A DNA stretch of 64,000 nt from Phycisphaerae bacterium (GTDB lineage Bacteria; Planctomycetota; Phycisphaerae; Phycisphaerales; SM1A02): contig JABIWU010000090.1 of NCBI GenBank assembly GCA_018701395.1, positions 80,241-144,240 on the forward strand, given 5' to 3'. Positions 7,220 through 15,214 of the stretch are shown here, in pieces (the first letter of the stretch is position 1; the number at the start of each line of letters is the position of its first letter). Made by a program: the position numbers and the translations under genes. The notes under the pieces were generated by a model, which did not search any database, was not told the DNA's origin, and was given only the letters and a program-made list of their open reading frames with translations.

Positions 7220-9576
7220 AAAATAGTTACCCACTACGAACTCGCAACGGTTGGGCAACCGTCCCAGCTTTACTCATGTTGACAGTTATCGCTTCCATTT
7301 CAGCAGGGATGGCAAGCGTGTCTTGGACGAATGTGCGAAGCGCTCAAGCAATGATTGGTATTGCAAAGGCACAGTCAGCGGCTGAATCTGGTTTGTCATT
7401 TGGTAGTATTAGATTGTTAGATGAAGTTAATCGATTTGTAATAGATAGAGGTGTAATCGACGCATCCCTAGCGGACAAATTATGGAAGGGCACTTGGACA
7501 TCTGCAGACGGAATAATAAATGTGTCACCAGGAAATGGTTATATAGTTCCATCGCCAAGCGGTCTAGGAATTGTGCATTGTTTGCAAGATGTGTTTGAAC
7601 AAATTGATACGCACTGGGTTGAAATTACTTCGGCGGATGCAATATTGCCAACGTTATCAAATGGCGATTTAATTTTGGACGTGAAGCCGATTGCGGTTGA
7701 TTCGACTGAGGAAACTTTCTTTAGGTTGCAGTATGAACTGCAACAAAACAGCACCCGCATTCTTGTTAAAAGCACAGGCGAGTATTTAGGAATTTCAAGA
7801 ACTATTTCAATGGAATTTGATTTGGATAAACGCATTGACTACGCTCTCGTAGCAATGTCACGCGTTATGCTCGGTCGAAATGTAATTGTTGAAGGGCCCA
7901 TCGGAACAAGGTATGGAACTCAGAGCGGAGAACTTAACTCTGGCTTTGGCGTCCCACTTGTAATGCGAAGCGATTTTGCTGGAATTGATTCTGTTTTACT
8001 TGACGCTGAAATAGCAACATTCGCAAATGCAATTCTTGCTTACGATGTCGATGGAGATAATCGATTGCGACCAAATCATCCAACAGAAGCGTCTGGTGTT
8101 GGGGGTTCAATTACTGATTACGATGGTGACCAATATGTCACCGAGATGGATTTGTTTTTGTCACGGTACGACAGCAATGGCGACATTGCAGTGGTGTTCG
8201 ATGCATCGCAAGCAGCGTTGGCTGGGCACACTGGCTTAGCAAATGAATTCACCCAAGATTTACAACTTGCACTTTTAATTGACCTCGCTAAAAGCGACAG
8301 GAACATGGACGGCATTATTGATACCAAAGATCAAGAATTAGGCTGGAACGACGGCATCATTGATGCTCGCGATAGATACGCAAAAGTAGATGGCTCGATT
8401 GGTTTCGCTGTTGGCGCTGAAGATTGGGAATCTGCAAGCGGAGGTTCTTGGCAAGAGGATGTTCAGGGCTCAATTGTTCCCGACTTTCTTTCATCTGCGT
8501 CACAATTTCAATTGCCTGCTTCGAGTTTGGCGGAATTAACAACGGATATGTTTGCCGGTTCACAAACTTGGTTTGAAACAAAATCACTAACTGGCATGCC
8601 ATTTGGCGACACGTCGACCGGACAGGTCGCATCTAACTTGCTTGGTGCCGGGTCGTACACGCCTGCTGCTAGTAATACTTGGGAGGGTGTTCCCTTCGAA
8701 GCAGATGGCGCATACGATTGGTACCAACGTCCAGTGTATACAGACATGGCATTTAATAACGTTCGAATTCCAGTTGGAACAAATGCTGTTTTTGAAAACT
8801 GTACGTTTGTTGGCGTTACTTGGGTTGAAACTACGGAAGATGTTGATGACCCAAATTGGAATTTTACTGGTTCGATGGAACCAGACGGTAGCGGTGGATA
8901 CGTTGAACAATTTTCTGACCTTTCGTCGACAACTGGTGGTGTGGAATACGAAAGCACCAGAGAACTTTCAAACAATGTACGCTTTCATGATTGCACATTT
9001 CTTGGTTCGATAGCTGCAGATGTTCCTTCCGAATTTACGCATTGGCGGAACAAAGTTCAAATAACAGGCGAGTCTAGATTCTTCTTGAATCCAAATGATC
9101 CCGATGTTGCAGTGCAATCAGATGCAATAGTTTTGCAAGCAATTTTAAATTCTATCGACCCTCTTGATCGCGAGCAGATGGAACGAAGTTCGGTATTGAT
9201 GCCCGGTTGGTCTGTTGAAATTGGTTCCTTTCAAAACAATGAATCAGTAGGCGTGAAATTAACAGGAACAATTGTGAGTGGTCTTCTTGATCTTCGTGGT
9301 GTGGTTGACGTGTACGGTGCGATACTATCGACGTACCATCCAATTGCAGGCGAGGGCGCACTTTATTACGGTGGAGAAGCAGATGCCTTCAACACAACGC
9401 TTGGTTACTTTGGCCCAGAAGATGGCGATGACGAAGGAATCAACAACGATTCAAAAACGTTCGCGGGGTATGGCAGAGTTTCTCTTCGAGCTAATCCAAG
9501 TGCTCCAATGCCAGATGGTGTTCCGTGGCCAATAACAATTGTTCCAGATGGTTCAACATATCAGGAGGGTTCCTAA
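7216..9576 (+). CDS. Large PilX/GspK-like membrane-anchored protein with calcium-loop motifs
   Basis: 786 residues from the ATG at 7216, which overlaps the preceding stop as ATGA; an in-frame ATG 15 nt earlier is less likely. The N-terminus NGWATVPALLMLTVIASISAG and the following QSAAESGLSFG resemble the PilX/GspK type, which lack Glu5; here position 5 after the glycine is Pro. The protein is far larger than usual GspK/PilX (about 200-330). Residues 277-386 hold aspartate-rich loops of the DxDxDG kind: DVDGDN (277), DYDGDQ (301), DSNGD (319), DRNMDGIID (361) and NDGIIDARD (378). The C-terminal half has beta-rich stretches (FENCTFVGVTW, FHDCTFLGSIA) suggesting a beta-helix. Probably a calcium-binding tip or minor component of the pseudopilus; function unproven. 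Confidence 0.7.
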   Translation: MKNSYPLRTRNGWATVPALLMLTVIASISAGMASVSWTNVRSAQAMIGIAKAQSAAESGLSFGSIRLLDEVNRFVIDRGVIDASLADKLWKGTWTSADGIINVSPGNGYIVPSPSGLGIVHCLQDVFEQIDTHWVEITSADAILPTLSNGDLILDVKPIAVDSTEETFFRLQYELQQNSTRILVKSTGEYLGISRTISMEFDLDKRIDYALVAMSRVMLGRNVIVEGPIGTRYGTQSGELNSGFGVPLVMRSDFAGIDSVLLDAEIATFANAILAYDVDGDNRLRPNHPTEASGVGGSITDYDGDQYVTEMDLFLSRYDSNGDIAVVFDASQAALAGHTGLANEFTQDLQLALLIDLAKSDRNMDGIIDTKDQELGWNDGIIDARDRYAKVDGSIGFAVGAEDWESASGGSWQEDVQGSIVPDFLSSASQFQLPASSLAELTTDMFAGSQTWFETKSLTGMPFGDTSTGQVASNLLGAGSYTPAASNTWEGVPFEADGAYDWYQRPVYTDMAFNNVRIPVGTNAVFENCTFVGVTWVETTEDVDDPNWNFTGSMEPDGSGGYVEQFSDLSSTTGGVEYESTRELSNNVRFHDCTFLGSIAADVPSEFTHWRNKVQITGESRFFLNPNDPDVAVQSDAIVLQAILNSIDPLDREQMERSSVLMPGWSVEIGSFQNNESVGVKLTGTIVSGLLDLRGVVDVYGAILSTYHPIAGEGALYYGGEADAFNTTLGYFGPEDGDDEGINNDSKTFAGYGRVSLRANPSAPMPDGVPWPITIVPDGSTYQEGS

Positions 9577-10115
9577 TGAGACGTGGGTTTACAGTCATCG
9601 AACTTTTAATTGGCATGGCAATCGCTGCAGTTCTTTTGGCTGGCTTGTTCGCATCTATTCAATCTTCAGTGAATGCATATGAACGGTCTTCTGCAGATGG
9701 TGTAAATCGTCTTACCTCAAGATTATTAGTCGAGCGAATTGCGTTGCTAATTCGAATGGGTTCATCTTTTGGGCCTCTTCCAGCAAATGCAACGATCGAC
9801 GAACTTGAAAGTAATATTCTTGAAATCACAACTCAGAGTGGTCAAGAAATTAGCATTACATGGAACAGTGTTGATGAAACACTTGAAATGGATGTCGATG
9901 GAGTGGTATCCACAGTGCTTGGCGGTGTAACGCAAGACGCGGGCGGCATACCAATTACGCCGTTTTTGTTGCAATTCGAAAATGGTACCACGTTGCAACG
10001 AGTGACTATAAATCTTGCAGTAATTCCTGACCCCGAACACGCAACCGCGATGGATGGGCAAGGTGAAACAATTCGTTTAACAGCTTCGGTTATGCCCCGT
10101 GCTCAGTTGTATTAA
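9576..10115 (+). CDS. Minor pseudopilin (GspJ/PilW-like)
   Basis: 179 residues. MRRGFTVIELLIGMAIAAVLLAG is a classic type III signal peptide: cleavage after Gly, mature Phe1 and Glu5, then a hydrophobic helix. The start codon overlaps the preceding stop (TAATG) and is preceded by AGGAGGG at 9562-9568, a strong ribosome binding site; a TTG-type start further upstream inside the previous gene is therefore rejected. The soluble domain has no recognisable name, but its size and its place at the end of the pseudopilin group fit GspJ or PilW. The stop shares TTAA with the convergent glmM-like gene. Confidence 0.8.
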   Translation: MRRGFTVIELLIGMAIAAVLLAGLFASIQSSVNAYERSSADGVNRLTSRLLVERIALLIRMGSSFGPLPANATIDELESNILEITTQSGQEISITWNSVDETLEMDVDGVVSTVLGGVTQDAGGIPITPFLLQFENGTTLQRVTINLAVIPDPEHATAMDGQGETIRLTASVMPRAQLY

Positions 10116-11470
10116 AGTTTAATTCGGTTCGCAAGTTTGTACGCTGTAAGTGAATCTTTTGCTTCTGCGATGACACGAGCAATTGGTTCGGTGTTGCTTG
10201 GTCGAACATGAACCCAACCCTCATCAAAATCAATTCGAAGCCCATCACTGTCATCTAGTCTTTCATTTGCGTACGTTTCTTTTAATCGCTCGATTTCTTT
10301 CTCGATAGCAGGTATTCCGCCAAGTTCAGCAAGGTCAATCGTTCGTTTTATCATTTCATATTTTTGAATAGAGTTTACGATGGTTGAAAGTTTTTCATTT
10401 CGTTCTCTCATGAGGTCTAGAACAAGCGCCATGCCAGAAAGACTATCACGTACCCAACAAACTTTTGGGAAAATTACACCGCCATTTCCTTCGCCACCGA
10501 TTACGCAATCGTGTTCTTTCATCGCTCCTGCAACGTTTGCTTCTCCGACTGCGGAACGATATGATTTGCAATCATATTGTTTTGCAACGTCGTCAATCAT
10601 TCTGCTTGTAGATAAATTAGTCGCGCAACTTGTGTTTGGATGTTTCGAAAGCCACTGCAATGAAGAAAGAACAAGTGTAAATTCTTCACCAAAGTACCTT
10701 CCGTTTTCATCAACGATTGCAAGCCGATCTGCATCGGGGTCTTGAGCAAACCCAACATCAGCATCAAATTTATCGACTGCTTCACAGAGGCCTGTAAGAT
10801 TTTCTTCTTTTGGTTCTGGCGTGTGTGCGAAGTCCCCGGTTGGTTCACCATTAAGGTGTAATACATCACATCCGAGTAGTTCTAAAATCTTATATCCAGC
10901 TTCGCAGCCTGCGCCATTTATGGAATCTAATACAACGCGAAAATTCTTTTCGCGAATGGGTGCGGGGTTAATGATGCCCAAAACTTTGGCGATGTGCGTG
11001 TCGTGTCCTTGCGTATTGACTATAAGTGAGCCACCGTCTTTCGCAGGCAAGGATATTTTTTCGTGAAAACGCCGAATGATATCTTCCGCTTCTTCTTTGG
11101 AAGGCGCAAGCCCATCTCCGTCAAGGCACTTTAAACCATTCCAAGGTGTTGGGTTATGCGAAGCGGTCACGATAATGCCGCCGTCTGCTTTCAGTGCGTT
11201 AATCATTACGCCAGCAGTTGGCGTTGCAACAACACCAAGGTCTGTCACCGTGCAACCTCTTTTTACGAAAGCGTCAGCCGCGGCTTGTTGTAATTCTGGT
11301 CCGCTTGGCCTACTGTCTCTTGCAACGCAAAGCATGGGCACCCGACCGAGTTTATCATGAAGAAAAGACGCAAAAGCATCGGCGTAGGTGTTTGCAACTT
11401 CTGAGGTCATCGTTTCGCCAACGATGCCGCGAGCACCTGAAACAGAAAGCATTAATGGGGCGTTAGTCAT
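10112..11470 (-). CDS. glmM: Phosphoglucosamine mutase / phosphomannomutase family enzyme
   Basis: 452 residues of the alpha-D-phosphohexomutase superfamily, interconverting hexosamine or hexose 6- and 1-phosphates. All four signature loops are present: VTASHNP with phosphoserine S104, the metal loop DPDADR (D244, D246, D248), the sugar loop GGEGNGGVI, and the phosphate-binding RPSNTEPIAR near the C-terminus. The GEGNGG sugar loop is of the type found in archaeal-like GlmM/PMM enzymes rather than the GEQSGH of E. coli GlmM, so the exact substrate (GlcN-P, mannose-P or glucose-P) is uncertain. It is last in the minus-strand operon pdxJ-Nudix-PTPS-glmM and overlaps the PTPS-like gene by 4 nt. 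Confidence 0.85.
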   Translation of the reverse strand: MTNAPLMLSVSGARGIVGETMTSEVANTYADAFASFLHDKLGRVPMLCVARDSRPSGPELQQAAADAFVKRGCTVTDLGVVATPTAGVMINALKADGGIIVTASHNPTPWNGLKCLDGDGLAPSKEEAEDIIRRFHEKISLPAKDGGSLIVNTQGHDTHIAKVLGIINPAPIREKNFRVVLDSINGAGCEAGYKILELLGCDVLHLNGEPTGDFAHTPEPKEENLTGLCEAVDKFDADVGFAQDPDADRLAIVDENGRYFGEEFTLVLSSLQWLSKHPNTSCATNLSTSRMIDDVAKQYDCKSYRSAVGEANVAGAMKEHDCVIGGEGNGGVIFPKVCWVRDSLSGMALVLDLMRERNEKLSTIVNSIQKYEMIKRTIDLAELGGIPAIEKEIERLKETYANERLDDSDGLRIDFDEGWVHVRPSNTEPIARVIAEAKDSLTAYKLANRIKL

Positions 11471-11829
11471 AGTCGATAGGTAGCAATACAGTTTGGGGCT
11501 TCAGTGAGTTCAACACAATATAAACGAGCAGGGGATGGTACCCGTTTTGCAAGTTCAGTTGCGATATACATGGCGACAATTTCTGCCGAAGGATTCTTGC
11601 CGTCTAAAACAGCATTTGTGTTTAAGTTTGTGTCAACGAGAGCCCCGACAACCTCGTGCAAGTCTTTTTGAAGTTGCAAGAAATCAACGACAAGACCATC
11701 TACATCAAGGGTTTCGCCTGATACAACAGCAGTCACTTTCCAATCATGTTCGTGCTGAATTTCTTCAACGCCATCGATGGTGACAGCGTGTTGCGCGATA
11801 AAAGAATCGGAAACGGAAACATCAAACAT
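11467..11829 (-). CDS. 6-pyruvoyl-tetrahydropterin synthase / QueD-family protein with atypical active site
   Basis: 120 residues from ATG 11829, which lies inside the end of the upstream Nudix gene (8-nt overlap). The zinc ligands of the PTPS fold are present: H14 (FIAQHAV) and H26/H28 (QHEHDW). Also present are GLVVDF, NPSAEIVAMYI and E110 (ELTEAP). The catalytic cysteine of PTPS and QueD is missing; the segment before the HxH is GVEEIQ, giving ExxHEH (E23), and the usual Asp-His pair before LN reads VD (V65, D66). PTPS-III proteins, which make 6-hydroxymethyl-dihydropterin for folate, have Glu in this region. A QueD role in queuosine synthesis is less likely but not excluded. Confidence 0.75.
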   Translation of the reverse strand: MFDVSVSDSFIAQHAVTIDGVEEIQHEHDWKVTAVVSGETLDVDGLVVDFLQLQKDLHEVVGALVDTNLNTNAVLDGKNPSAEIVAMYIATELAKRVPSPARLYCVELTEAPNCIATYRL

Positions 11830-12355
11830 CGGTAGCTTTCCACTCTTCTTTGACTTCCCAAGTGTATGGCTGTTTGCTGCAGTCAATATCAACAGCGAAA
11901 AAACCACCTCGGTGTTGCTTTACGAGTGGCCAAATAATGTCGCGGTCAGTCTTTGGAATATTGCGAGACATAATTTCATCAATGGCAACCCATTCGAGGG
12001 TGCCTTCATCAATTTCCATAGATGTAATTTCCGAAACGCAAATAGTCCTTGTCACTTCATAAAGGAAAATGAGCCAGTGCGTTGCTCCTTCAAATGCGGT
12101 TTCCGCGAGCATGCCTGAAAGTCGAATGTCATTTGGCTCGACGAGTACTCCTGATTCTTCATGAATTTCTCGTATTGCACAAGCGTGTGGGCTTTCGCCA
12201 ATGGACGCTTCAAGTTTGCCACCAATTGGCGAATATTTATCAAAATTTGGTTCTTTGTTTCTATGCAGTAACAGCAAGCGCCCATCTTCATCATACAGGT
12301 AACAAAGCACGGCGATTTTATAAGGCAAGTCAGCGATGGAATAATTATCAGGCAT
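11822..12355 (-). CDS. Nudix hydrolase
   Basis: 177 residues. The Nudix box is readable as GGKLEASIGES followed by REIHEESG, with the metal-binding REXXEEXG core intact but two extra residues in the first half compared with the usual Gx5E spacing. Nudix enzymes cleave nucleoside diphosphates linked to another group. The gene overlaps pdxJ by 8 nt upstream and the PTPS-like gene by 8 nt downstream, so it is expected to be co-translated with both. Because some Nudix enzymes remove pyrophosphate from dihydroneopterin triphosphate, the pairing with a PTPS-like gene suggests a pterin substrate; that is inference only. A housecleaning dNTPase is the alternative. Confidence 0.88.
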   Translation of the reverse strand: MPDNYSIADLPYKIAVLCYLYDEDGRLLLLHRNKEPNFDKYSPIGGKLEASIGESPHACAIREIHEESGVLVEPNDIRLSGMLAETAFEGATHWLIFLYEVTRTICVSEITSMEIDEGTLEWVAIDEIMSRNIPKTDRDIIWPLVKQHRGGFFAVDIDCSKQPYTWEVKEEWKATDV

Positions 12356-13097
12356 GTTGTACTTCTTGAATAGTTGTTTTCATTTCAGAAACGGATTGTT
12401 GAATGCCGGTAAAAATGCTTCGGCTAATAATAGAGTGTCCAATGTGCAATTCAGCAATGCCCTGGATAGATGCAATGCAACGGACATTTGCGTGCGTTAA
12501 ACCGTGACCAGCGTTGCACTGCATCCCTTGTTCAAGCACATACGCGACTGCGTTTTGCACGCGTTCAATCTCTAGCAAAACTTCTTCGCAATTCAGAGAG
12601 CAGTTATTGGCAAGGACAGCCTCTGCAAATGGACCGGTGTGGATTTCGCAGACGGTAAACCCACATTGTTTCGCCGCATCAATTTGTTCTGTATTTGCAT
12701 CAATAAATGCGCTCGCTGGCATTGATTCTCCGGTGATCTGATCAACAAATGCTGTTAGTCCATCAATATCACTACAAATGTCTAAGCCACCCTCTGTTGT
12801 AATTTCATTTCTGCCTTCTGGGACAACCATCACCATCTCGGGACGGGCTTTCAAAGCTAGTTCAAGCATTTCTGAAGTGGCAGCAAGTTCAAGATTAAGT
12901 GGAACTTGCAGGCATTCTCGTAGGCGAAACAAGTCGGAATTTTGCATGTGCCTTCTATCTTCACGAATATGAAGTGTAATTCCGTCGGCACCGCCAGAAA
13001 TTGCCTCTTGGGCTGCGAGAATCGGATCGGGCTCGATAGTCATCCTCGCTTGGCGAAGGGTCGCTACGTGGTCAATATTTACACAAAGTTTGATCAT
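12348..13097 (-). CDS. pdxJ: Pyridoxine 5'-phosphate synthase PdxJ
   Basis: 249 residues, the normal length. PdxJ condenses 1-deoxyxylulose 5-phosphate with 3-amino-2-oxopropyl phosphate to give pyridoxine 5'-phosphate, the last ring-forming step of the DXP-dependent vitamin B6 pathway. The N-terminus MIKLCVNIDHVATLRQAR is diagnostic, followed by GADGITLHIREDRRHM, PLNLELAAT, VMVVPEGRNEITTEGGLD and the C-terminal AGHGLTHANV and IAELHIGHSIISR phosphate-binding segment. It is the first gene of the minus-strand operon and is divergent from phoU with an 87-bp gap holding the palindrome AGTATACT. Confidence 0.97.
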   Translation of the reverse strand: MIKLCVNIDHVATLRQARMTIEPDPILAAQEAISGGADGITLHIREDRRHMQNSDLFRLRECLQVPLNLELAATSEMLELALKARPEMVMVVPEGRNEITTEGGLDICSDIDGLTAFVDQITGESMPASAFIDANTEQIDAAKQCGFTVCEIHTGPFAEAVLANNCSLNCEEVLLEIERVQNAVAYVLEQGMQCNAGHGLTHANVRCIASIQGIAELHIGHSIISRSIFTGIQQSVSEMKTTIQEVQHA

Positions 13098-13136
13098 GTT
13101 TCAGTTCCAAATAATAGACCATACATACCAGTGGCG

Positions 13137-13144
13137 AGTATACT
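13137..13144. promoter_or_regulatory. Palindromic -10 element between pdxJ and phoU
   Basis: AGTATACT reads TATACT on both strands. On the plus strand TAGACC at 13115-13120 gives a weak -35 with 18-nt spacing for phoU; on the minus strand no convincing -35 was found for pdxJ. TATACT also sits upstream of the genes at 15916 (+), the suf operon (-) and tmRNA (-). Confidence 0.4.
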
Positions 13145-13184
13145 CCCCACAGAGCCGATATGCGGTCTTTAGTGAGCCCTTTAG

Positions 13185-13865
13185 ATGCCAGAGTTTCAAA
13201 AAAAATTAGCACAATTGTATGCAGATTTGAACACCCAAGGTGCTCGGATTTCTGATCAACTTTTACGAGCTGTTGAATCCAGTTTTGACGGCGATATTAC
13301 AAAAGCACAATCCGTTGTCGATAGCGATGGAATCATTGACAGAGTGGATGTTGAAATTGAACGTGCTTGCATTGAATTGCTCCGATTAGGCGCAACAGAT
13401 GAACATAGCATTCGAAGTGTCCTCACAATTGTAAAAGTCAATAATGAATTTGAACGCATTGCAGACTGCGCAGTCATTGTTGCAGAGTCAGCAATTAATC
13501 ATAAAAATTTAATTGCAAATGCTCCGCCAACTTTTCGAGTGATGGCAAACAGTGTTGTTGGCATGGCAAGGGATACAAATAAATCTCTTGCAGACACAGA
13601 CACAGAGATGGCTGTAAGAGTTTTATCTTTTGATGATACAGTCAATCGCTTTCGAAAAGAAATAGTCATGGATGTTCAAAACAGAACAAGTAGTGGCGGC
13701 TTAAAGCCACTCGTTGCTTTTGAGTTGCTCGCGGTGACTCGTGCTATGGAACGAATCGCCGATCATTGCACGAACATTTGTGAGCAAGTTATTTATCTTC
13801 AAACCGGGAAAATTGTTCGGCATCTCGAAGAGGGTTGGACTTCGCCGGAAAACCCAACGTTTTGA
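13185..13865 (+). CDS. phoU: PhoU-family phosphate signalling protein
   Basis: 226 residues, entirely helical, with the two PhoU repeats. Each repeat has the metal-binding ExxxD-type signature: VNNEFERIADCAVIVAES near residue 85 and VTRAMERIADHCTNICEQ near residue 185. PhoU represses the Pho regulon and controls the Pst phosphate transporter, usually together with PhoR/PhoB. No pst, phoB or phoR gene is adjacent; it is instead followed by a sugar nucleotide pyrophosphorylase gene that overlaps its end, so phoU appears to have been separated from its classical partners. Confidence 0.92.
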   Translation: MPEFQKKLAQLYADLNTQGARISDQLLRAVESSFDGDITKAQSVVDSDGIIDRVDVEIERACIELLRLGATDEHSIRSVLTIVKVNNEFERIADCAVIVAESAINHKNLIANAPPTFRVMANSVVGMARDTNKSLADTDTEMAVRVLSFDDTVNRFRKEIVMDVQNRTSSGGLKPLVAFELLAVTRAMERIADHCTNICEQVIYLQTGKIVRHLEEGWTSPENPTF

Positions 13866-15214
13866 ATGGCTTGCAAAGTAAACTACATGAACAACTAGTC
13901 GCTTTCAATCAAGAGCATGTTCTTGCATTTTGGGACGAGTTGGCCGACAGCGAAAAAGAAAACGTAGCAAATCAAATTCAATCTATTGATTTCAATCTAT
14001 TCGCGTTGCTTCAATCAAAACAAATAGATGCTAAAAGTAAACAAATAGAGCCATGTGAAGTCCTCGCTTTGGATGCTACGTATAAAAAACAGGGGGTTGC
14101 ATCTATAGAAAATGGTGAAATTGGCATACTCACAGTAGCAGGCGGGCAAGGTACACGACTTGGCTGGAGTGGTCCAAAGGGAACATTCCCCGCGACGCCC
14201 GTTACTGGCAAATCGATGTTTCAACTTATTGCAGAGCAAATACTTTGTGCTGCAAAGAAATATAAAACAACCATTCCGTGGTATATCATGACGAGCATAG
14301 AAAATGATAACGCTACGCGTTCGTTTTTGATTGATAATAATTGTTTTGGTTTGAATCGGACAGACATTTTCATTTTTACGCAGGGTGAAGTACCCGCAGT
14401 TGACACTGATGGGAATATGCTTCTTGAATCGAAGAGTAAAATTGCCATGAACCCAGACGGGCATGGCGGTGTAATTTCTGCGCTTCGACAGAGTGGCGGT
14501 TTAGACGAAATGAGTACGCGCGGAATAAAATATCTTTCCTATGTGCAGGTGGATAATCCCTTAGCTAATGCAATTGACCCAAACTTTATTGGCTTGCATC
14601 TATCAGAAAAATCTTCTGCTGAAGCGTCAAGCAAATGCGTGTTGAAAATTGATCCAGATGAACGCGTTGGCGTGTTTTGTAAAGTGAATGGCAACCTTGA
14701 AGTTGTCGAGTACAGCGATTTGCCAAAAGACAAAGCAAACGAATGTGATGGCGAAGGCAATCTCGTGTACGCCGGTGGTTCAATCGCGATGCATATATTT
14801 ACGGTCGAGTTTTTGCAACGCATTGCAGACGATTTGCCATGGCACAAAGCACATAAAAAAGTACCGTGCATCAATTTGCAAACTGGTGAACATTGCAAAC
14901 TCGAGTCACCTAATGCGTACAAGTTCGAAAAATTTGTATTCGATGTTCTGCCGCTTGCGAGCAACTCGATTGTGGTGGAAACGAAACGCGACGAAGAGTT
15001 CGCGCCAATTAAAAATACAACTGGCCAAGATTCTCCTGAAACGAGCCACAATATGCAACGCGAGCGCGCAACCTCTTGGTTGCGTTCAAGAGGTGTTGCT
15101 ATTTCAGGCGGTGCAATTATTGAGATTAGTCCACTTGCAGGTGCTTGCGCGGAAGATTTAAACGAAGCCGAACTTCCAAAAGCAATCGGTTCGGATGAGA
15201 TTGTGGTGATTTAA
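13862..15214 (+). CDS. UTP--sugar-1-phosphate uridylyltransferase, eukaryote-like UAP family
   Basis: About 450 residues. It matches the UDPGP/UAP1 family: helical N-terminus (QEHVLAFWDELADSEKENV), nucleotide loop TVAGGQGTRLGWSGPKGTFPATP, then PWYIMTS, AMNPDGHGG, the UDP-sugar region SYVQVDNPLANAIDP and NAYKFEKFVFDVLP. In this family the usual product is UDP-GlcNAc or UDP-GalNAc, occasionally UDP-glucose. No ATG exists in frame at the start. TTG at 13862 overlaps the phoU stop (TTGA), and TTG at 13835 is a possible longer start. Its presence could replace the pyrophosphorylase domain of GlmU and feed the lipid A enzymes. Confidence 0.85.
   Translation: MNGLQSKLHEQLVAFNQEHVLAFWDELADSEKENVANQIQSIDFNLFALLQSKQIDAKSKQIEPCEVLALDATYKKQGVASIENGEIGILTVAGGQGTRLGWSGPKGTFPATPVTGKSMFQLIAEQILCAAKKYKTTIPWYIMTSIENDNATRSFLIDNNCFGLNRTDIFIFTQGEVPAVDTDGNMLLESKSKIAMNPDGHGGVISALRQSGGLDEMSTRGIKYLSYVQVDNPLANAIDPNFIGLHLSEKSSAEASSKCVLKIDPDERVGVFCKVNGNLEVVEYSDLPKDKANECDGEGNLVYAGGSIAMHIFTVEFLQRIADDLPWHKAHKKVPCINLQTGEHCKLESPNAYKFEKFVFDVLPLASNSIVVETKRDEEFAPIKNTTGQDSPETSHNMQRERATSWLRSRGVAISGGAIIEISPLAGACAEDLNEAELPKAIGSDEIVVI

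Noticed and set aside
8508..8975. 155-codon minus-strand frame inside the large pseudopilin-operon gene
   Set aside because: Antisense shadow of the real coding frame; low-complexity Ser/Thr/Pro composition.
13835..13861. Longer start for the UAP-like protein at TTG 13835
   Set aside because: Would overlap phoU by 31 nt; the TTG at 13862 with a 4-nt TTGA overlap fits the local overlap pattern better, although neither is certain.
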